Shown piece by piece: positions 39,667 to 44,007 of a stretch of 44,007 nucleotides of DNA. Numbering within the stretch: the first letter of the stretch is position 1; each line of letters begins with the position of its first letter. Position numbers and translations under genes: made by a program. The notes under the pieces were generated by a model that saw only the letters and a list, made by a program, of their open reading frames with translations, was not told the origin of the DNA and searched no databases. The stretch covers positions 1-44,007 of the forward strand of contig JAMCSY010000005.1 in NCBI GenBank assembly GCA_023379125.1. Reading direction: 5' to 3'. This DNA is from Patescibacteria group bacterium (GTDB taxonomy: Bacteria > Patescibacteriota > Microgenomatia > Daviesbacterales > UBA10151).

Positions 39667-39672
39667 TACACT
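39667..39672 (+). promoter_or_regulatory. Extended -10 (TGTTACACT) of the 39680 gene, leaderless
   Basis: TACACT ends 7 nt before ATG 39680. No -35 match. It decides between TTG 39677 and ATG 39680 in favour of the ATG. Confidence 0.5.
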
Positions 39673-39679
39673 AGATTTG

Positions 39680-40309
39680 ATGCTCAAATTAAGGGGTCTT
39701 TATCTATATTTTCCTGTTCTGGATAAATTAAAAGCAGATCGGGTCATGTTATGGCTAGATAAAAAAACTGACCTCACTCTGTCGGAAAATAGATTGGGAA
39801 ATCGTTTGCTCTACCCTCAAACTATTCCAGTTACTCCAGAGGAAATGGCTTTTGACTTGGCTTTGCTGCGTGAGTTAATTGCCTTACAGCCTGACCATTA
39901 TCTAAATCGCAACTTACGCCGTCTAATTGTCCCGGAGAATCTACTTGATCGTTTTCCAAACTTGTCTCAAGTTTGTTGGGCTATGGTTGATGCTTTTCAA
40001 CCATTGGGAGTCAGTACAGTTTATTTAAGATCTGAGAGATTGGGTTTGAAAAGCATTGGCACTGTCATTAAACCAGAAAAAGTTAACTCGGATGGAATAG
40101 TCAAGCTGTGGGTTGCTGAAAAATCTTACCAACTAAAAGTTGGTAGTTTATTTGCTATTCCCGTTAACGCACATCGAGTAGATGTCAGATTTGAGTCCAC
40201 GGCAATTTCTCTAATGGGTAAATCAAATAATACTACCCAGGTTATTGGTGGTGATTTGGGTTTGCTGATTGATCTTCGTAAACCACTCAAAAAAGAAACA
40301 GAAAGTTAA
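39680..40309 (+). CDS. Unknown soluble protein upstream of a KOW protein
   Basis: 209 residues from ATG 39680. No signal peptide or membrane segment. Basic N-terminus (MLKLRGLYLYFPVLDKLKADRVMLWLDKK), a helical centre with DLALLRELIALQPDHYLNRNLRRLIVPENLLDRF, and a strand-rich C-terminal half (GSLFAIPVNAHRVDVRFES; GDLGLLIDLRKP). I know no family. It ends 3 nt before the 40313 gene, so both form one operon. The position after rpsR, where rplI normally lies, makes it a lineage-specific gene worth comparison. Confidence 0.65.
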   Translation: MLKLRGLYLYFPVLDKLKADRVMLWLDKKTDLTLSENRLGNRLLYPQTIPVTPEEMAFDLALLRELIALQPDHYLNRNLRRLIVPENLLDRFPNLSQVCWAMVDAFQPLGVSTVYLRSERLGLKSIGTVIKPEKVNSDGIVKLWVAEKSYQLKVGSLFAIPVNAHRVDVRFESTAISLMGKSNNTTQVIGGDLGLLIDLRKPLKKETES

Positions 40310-40312
40310 ATA

Positions 40313-41503
40313 ATGGAAGAGTTGTTTGTGAACAGGCGGTTAAGGGTCAAAAAGGATGCAGTGATCCATATCGTCCGTCACCTACCGCCAATTAATAGTC
40401 AAATTCACGTTAAGTTAAACCAAGAGCTCTCGCCAATTGATGTTTTGGGTGAGGGGCAAACTCCGCTTGGCTATCGCAATGTCCGTTTAGCCAGTGAACT
40501 CAAAGTTGCCCCTAAGCAGGCTTTACAATATCTGAAAAGGGAGTTGGGACAAAGTATCTATAAGGGTGAGTTACTAGCCTCAAAGGATGAGTTGTTTGGC
40601 TTTAAACAAACTGTACTGTTATCTCCAGCAGATGGTGTGTTGGATTCTTATGATCCAGAGCGTGGTAACTTAAGGATGAAATTAGTTCCTAAGTCCAGTC
40701 GGCTGGCTAGTGGCGTTTATGGCTTGGTTGATAAGATTGATCGACAGGCATCCACAGTCACAATTAAGACATTGGCAACGCTGGTTTATGGAGTATTTGG
40801 CTCAGGCCAAGAAAGAGAGGGGATTTTAAGAGTATTAGAATCTCCTGATCTATTAGTCGGCTCAAGACAAATTCCTAATATGTCCAGCAGACAAATCCTG
40901 GTAGGTGGGGCAATGATTTTTGAAGATGGTTTACAAAAAGCTCTCAGCCTAGATATTTCTGGAGTTGTGACCGGTGGCATCAATGCGATGAGTTTTAAAT
41001 CAATGGTGGGAGGCAATTGGAATCTCTTTTCCAAACAGTGGTCTGATGTGGGGATTTCTGTCGTGGTGACAGAAGGGTTTGGAGCAGTTCCTTTAGGTGA
41101 AGATATTTTTAACATTTTAAAAAGTTACCAAAATGGTTTTGCGATGATTAACGGTAATCGCAATAGATTAATCTTGCCATCACAAAGTAAGGATAGTATT
41201 ATGTATATTCGTAGGACAAGTTTACCGGTAACTGCTCAAGTCAGTAGTGATCCTATCGGTACAAAACCTGCGCAATCTAATCTTGATGTTGAACCAATCC
41301 CAGAGATGGATGTCGTTAAACTAGAATCTGGTGATAAAGTGAGGGTGATAAGTGGAGCGTATATTGGTTTACAAGGTACTGTCAACGCAATTGACCAGAC
41401 TGCTACTAAGTTACCTTCGGGTATTACAGCTGTGATGGTTACTGTGACCGGTAGCTCCAGCAAAGTAAGAGTGCCTTATTTAAACATTGAAGCTATTGCC
41501 TAA
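40313..41503 (+). CDS. Unknown protein with a barrel-sandwich-like region and a C-terminal KOW domain
   Basis: 396 residues. The N-terminal part (about 80-130) has YKGELLASKDELFGFKQTVLL and SPADGVLDSYDPERGNLRMKL, like a barrel-sandwich hybrid (biotinyl/RnfC-type) fold. The middle has a Rossmann-like stretch with GVVTGGINAM and ISVVVTEGFGAVPLGEDIF. The C-terminal ~60 residues form a KOW domain (GDKVRVISGAYIGLQGTVNAID), as in NusG and ribosomal uL24/eL proteins, which bind RNA or ribosomes. The combined architecture is not known to me. It is coupled to the gene before it. Confidence 0.65.
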   Translation: MEELFVNRRLRVKKDAVIHIVRHLPPINSQIHVKLNQELSPIDVLGEGQTPLGYRNVRLASELKVAPKQALQYLKRELGQSIYKGELLASKDELFGFKQTVLLSPADGVLDSYDPERGNLRMKLVPKSSRLASGVYGLVDKIDRQASTVTIKTLATLVYGVFGSGQEREGILRVLESPDLLVGSRQIPNMSSRQILVGGAMIFEDGLQKALSLDISGVVTGGINAMSFKSMVGGNWNLFSKQWSDVGISVVVTEGFGAVPLGEDIFNILKSYQNGFAMINGNRNRLILPSQSKDSIMYIRRTSLPVTAQVSSDPIGTKPAQSNLDVEPIPEMDVVKLESGDKVRVISGAYIGLQGTVNAIDQTATKLPSGITAVMVTVTGSSSKVRVPYLNIEAIA

Positions 41504-41534
41504 AGCTTACATTGTAAATGAGCAGATCTCTTAA

Positions 41535-41562
41535 TTACAAAATGCACTAAAGTTTTTATTAT
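41535..41562 (+). promoter_or_regulatory. Promoter of the S41 protease gene, leaderless
   Basis: TTACAA (41535-41540), a 16-nt spacer, TATTAT (41557-41562), then 6 nt to ATG 41569. Confidence 0.65.
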
Positions 41563-41568
41563 TGCATC

Positions 41569-42813
41569 ATGAAAAAAATATTACAGACATTATATCAAGG
41601 TTTCCGCCGAGTTAATGGTGGACTGATTATTATTATCATTTTAGTCTTTGTTTTGGGTTGGCAATTAGGCCATCGAGATTATCAGTTACAGGTCAAAAAT
41701 TACCAACCTAAATTCAGTGTCTCTAATCAATTGCCTTCTGATCAGAATGTCAATATTGATTTTAGTCTGTTTTGGCAGACTTGGAATTTACTCTCAGAAA
41801 AGTATATCGATAAAAAAGCCCTTGATCCTCAGAAAATGTATTATGGGGCTATTCAGGGAATGGTGGCAGCTGTCGGTGATCCTTATACAGTCTTTTTACC
41901 ACCATCTTCGCAACAAACTTCTAAAGAACAGTTAGGTGGATCTTTTGAAGGAGTTGGTATCCAGCTGGAATATGATAAAGATAATCACTTAGTGGTTGTC
42001 GCTCCACTGAAGGATACCCCAGCGGATAAGGCAGGAGTGAAAGCAGGTGATTTGATTGTGGGTATTAATGGCAAAGATACTACTAACCTGTCTCTGCCAG
42101 ATGCAGTTAGTTTGATCAAAGGTCCGAAAGGAACTAGTGTGACATTGGCTCTTTTGAGTGCCAATGATACTAAACCCCATGATATTACTATCACTCGAGA
42201 TACTATTGTGGTAAAAAGCGTAGAGTATGAAAGTAAAACTACTCCTACTGGGAAAAATGTGGCCTATATTAGAGTTGCTAGCTTTGGAGAAAAAACTGAT
42301 TCAGAATGGGACAGCGCAGTCTCTCAAGCTTTAGCCAATGCCCCACAAGGAGTAGTAGTAGATCTGCGTAATAACCCAGGTGGTTACCTAGATTCTGCTG
42401 TTTATTTGGCCTCAGAATTTTTGGATGGAGGAACAGTAGTAATGCAAGAAGACGCTCAAGGTAACCGTACTAAAATGGATGTAATCAGGGTTGGTAAGAT
42501 GCTCAAATTGCCCTTGGTGGTTTTAATTAACAAGGGTTCGGCCTCGGCTTCAGAGATTTTTTCAGGAGCGATGCAAGATCGGCAACGAGCCACACTAGTT
42601 GGAGATCAGTCTTTTGGGAAAGGCACAATTCAATCAGCTGAGGATTTACCAGAAGGCACTGGAATTCATATCACTACTGCTAAGTGGCTAACTCCAGATG
42701 GTCGGTGGATTCACCATATTGGACTAACTCCTGATATGAAGGTAGATATGGGGACTGATCCTGCCAAAGATCCTCAATTAGATAAGGCTTTGGAGATTCT
42801 GGATAGCAAATGA
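41569..42813 (+). CDS. ctpA: Carboxyl-terminal processing protease, S41 family (CtpA type)
   Basis: 414 residues. An N-terminal membrane helix (about 18-35), an S41 N-terminal helical region (58-110), a PDZ domain (about 115-205) with GGSFEGVGIQLEYD and AGVKAGDLIVGINGKDT, then the peptidase core: DLRNNPGGYLDSAV, NKGSASASEIFSGA (catalytic Ser) and DQSFGKGTIQS (catalytic Lys). It trims C-termini of exported or membrane proteins, outside the cell membrane. It is followed after 67 nt by an HtrA protease, so both may answer envelope stress. The symbol refers to the type. Confidence 0.95.
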   Translation: MKKILQTLYQGFRRVNGGLIIIIILVFVLGWQLGHRDYQLQVKNYQPKFSVSNQLPSDQNVNIDFSLFWQTWNLLSEKYIDKKALDPQKMYYGAIQGMVAAVGDPYTVFLPPSSQQTSKEQLGGSFEGVGIQLEYDKDNHLVVVAPLKDTPADKAGVKAGDLIVGINGKDTTNLSLPDAVSLIKGPKGTSVTLALLSANDTKPHDITITRDTIVVKSVEYESKTTPTGKNVAYIRVASFGEKTDSEWDSAVSQALANAPQGVVVDLRNNPGGYLDSAVYLASEFLDGGTVVMQEDAQGNRTKMDVIRVGKMLKLPLVVLINKGSASASEIFSGAMQDRQRATLVGDQSFGKGTIQSAEDLPEGTGIHITTAKWLTPDGRWIHHIGLTPDMKVDMGTDPAKDPQLDKALEILDSK

Positions 42814-42868
42814 TTTTAAAAAGCTACTTTTCAGTAATTTCTCAGTTTGGTGTAGTAGAAAGAGGGTA

Positions 42869-42874
42869 TATAAT
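42869..42874 (+). promoter_or_regulatory. -10 (TATAAT) of the second htrA gene, leaderless
   Basis: 6 nt before ATG 42881. TTGGTG 16 nt upstream may be its -35. Confidence 0.7.
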
Positions 42875-42880
42875 ATCGTC

Positions 42881-44007
42881 ATGGATAATCAGCTCAGAAA
42901 TGATTCCTCAAAAGCCTTAATTATTGTGTTAGCAGTAATTTTAGGAGCTGTGGTGGGCTTAGGTGTTTTTCAAGCAGCAGCTAAGGGTCTGATTCCTTTG
43001 CCACAAAGTTTAATTACTTCCTCGCCAGCTATCACTCCGCAGAAAACTAACACCATTGTCAGTGAGGAAAATGCTGTGATTAATGTAGTAGCCAAAACTT
43101 CTGGTTCGGTTGTGGCAATTGGTGCTCAACAGACTGTTTTCAACCCTTTTGATCCATTTTCTTCATCCAGCAGCCAGGATAATACAGTGGGGACTGGTTT
43201 TGTGGTCTCCGACAAAGGCATTATCGTTACTAACAAGCATGTGGTAGCTGATCCTTCGGCATCATACAGTGTAGTAGATAAAGACGGTAATAAATATACT
43301 GTGACTAAGATTTATCGTGATCCAATTTTAGATCTGGCCTTAGTTCAAGTTAGTGGCAGTAAATTACCAGCTTTGGATTTAGGAGACTCTTCTAAACTAC
43401 AAGTTGGCCAAACAGTTATTGCGATTGGAAATGCCCTGGGTCGGTTTACTAATACTGTGACCACAGGCGTGGTATCTGGATTGGGTAGACGTGTTGTGGC
43501 GGGAGATCCTTTGTCTGGTTCAGCGGAGTCTCTGGATGATTTGATCCAAACTGATGCGGCCATTAATCCGGGTAATTCTGGAGGGCCACTACTTAATTCT
43601 GAAGGGCAGGTTATTGGTTTGGATGTTGCTACCACCGAAGGAGCCCAAAATATTGGTTTTGCCATTCCCATTAACTCAGTCAAGAAAACTGTTGATGAAT
43701 TTGTCACCACCGGAACTGTCAGCAGACCTTTTTTGGGTATCTCTTACCAGTTTATATCACGCGATGTGGCAATTATGAACTCGGTGCCTCAGGGTGCTTA
43801 TGTCCAAAACGTCATTACTGGATCATCAGCGGAAAAGGCTGGTATTAAGGCTGGGGATATTATTACTAAAATTGACGGTCAGTCAATTGATAGTGAGACA
43901 ACGATTTCTCAATTAGTAGCCAATAAAAAAATAGGTGATAGTTTGAGTATTGATTTATGGAATAACGGACAGACCAGGACTGTCACAGCTACGTTGCAAA
44001 ATGCTCC
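42881..44007 (+). CDS. HtrA/DegP-type serine protease with PDZ, 3' end cut by the window
   Basis: 375 complete codons from ATG 42881 to the window edge, with no stop. An N-terminal membrane helix (about 11-34), a linker, then the S1C protease: His120 (TNKHVV), Asp151 (LDLALVQ) and Ser233 (NPGNSGGPL). A PDZ domain starts near residue 285 (GISYQFISRDVAIMNSVPQGAYV; AGIKAGDIITKIDGQSID) and is almost complete at the window end. Unlike the 2576 protein it keeps PDZ. It acts outside the membrane on misfolded proteins. The two paralogs also share the FNPFxPF segment before the protease domain. Confidence 0.93.
   Translation, partial: MDNQLRNDSSKALIIVLAVILGAVVGLGVFQAAAKGLIPLPQSLITSSPAITPQKTNTIVSEENAVINVVAKTSGSVVAIGAQQTVFNPFDPFSSSSSQDNTVGTGFVVSDKGIIVTNKHVVADPSASYSVVDKDGNKYTVTKIYRDPILDLALVQVSGSKLPALDLGDSSKLQVGQTVIAIGNALGRFTNTVTTGVVSGLGRRVVAGDPLSGSAESLDDLIQTDAAINPGNSGGPLLNSEGQVIGLDVATTEGAQNIGFAIPINSVKKTVDEFVTTGTVSRPFLGISYQFISRDVAIMNSVPQGAYVQNVITGSSAEKAGIKAGDIITKIDGQSIDSETTISQLVANKKIGDSLSIDLWNNGQTRTVTATLQNA

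Noticed and set aside
43345-43710. Minus-strand ORF of 121 codons in the second htrA
   Set aside because: Antisense to the conserved protease domain, which includes the active-site Ser; a shadow.
1-44007. CRISPR array, insertion sequence, integrase or att sites
   Set aside because: No regular spaced repeats, transposase motifs or long terminal inverted repeats were found; the tandem repeats at 5050 and 22993 are local.
1-44007. UGA recoding as in Gracilibacteria or Absconditabacteria
   Set aside because: TGA ends genes normally (5046, 12730-gene end and others) and conserved Gly positions are coded by GGN.

Overview
The window reads as a chromosome segment of a Candidate Phyla Radiation (Patescibacteria) bacterium, most likely in or near Microgenomates. 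This placement is inferred from gene content; no marker tree could be run. The clues are: many small, single-TM, cell-envelope proteins with no close functional name; FecR-like, YARHG, DUF2341 and BNR surface proteins; a flippase-DUF2079 fusion; and a ribosomal cluster rpsF-ssb-rpsR followed by unknown genes instead of rplI (from memory, bL9 is missing in several CPR lineages). TGA works as a stop (for example at 5046-5048), so the standard bacterial code fits.

Layout. 1-2539: tail of a GT2 glycosyltransferase and a fused flippase-like/DUF2079 membrane protein. 2576-4084: PDZ-less HtrA-type protease and an unknown protein. 4101-10270: minus-strand operon of a P3A-type (H+-ATPase-like) pump, msrA and msrB, divergent from a P2A-type (Ca2+-like) pump. 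10352-12730: small membrane protein, FecR-like protein, GH18-like protein. 12758-17957: copper-responsive operon with a CsoR operator inside its promoter: csoR, a DUF1573 protein with a CMC motif, a CPLC membrane protein, a CC...DCNHG exported protein, a CopB-type P1B ATPase and a Met-rich anchored protein. 17959-22157: aldo/keto reductase, C39-like peptidase with repeats, Tat-type CPBP-like protein, small membrane protein, Fic protein. 22251-23511: DUF5320, DUF134 and a thioredoxin-like protein. 23523-27475: accessory region with a large unknown gene, a 59-aa ORF missed by length filters, a Crp-type HTH remnant, a PD-(D/E)XK-like protein and a frameshifted small membrane protein. 27582-33741: run of anchored or secreted proteins ending in a DUF2341/LamG/Fn3/LysM adhesin. 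33866-37905: NYN nuclease, YchF, BNR/Fn3 surface protein. 38055-44007: small membrane protein, rpsF, ssb, rpsR, two unknown genes (one with KOW), S41 protease and an HtrA with PDZ cut by the window end.

The most striking genome-wide signal is promoter architecture. At least fifteen genes have a clear -10 hexamer, often an extended TGnTAnnnT, ending only 6-9 nt before the start codon, so the mRNA should be leaderless or nearly so. A few genes instead carry strong Shine-Dalgarno sequences (10352, 17364, 22321). I used this to choose starts, and several differ from the longest ORF.

Functionally the window combines cation and copper homeostasis, envelope stress and oxidative repair (HtrA x2, CtpA, MsrA/B, thioredoxin-like), cell-surface display, and a broken-up ribosomal S6/SSB/S18 locus.
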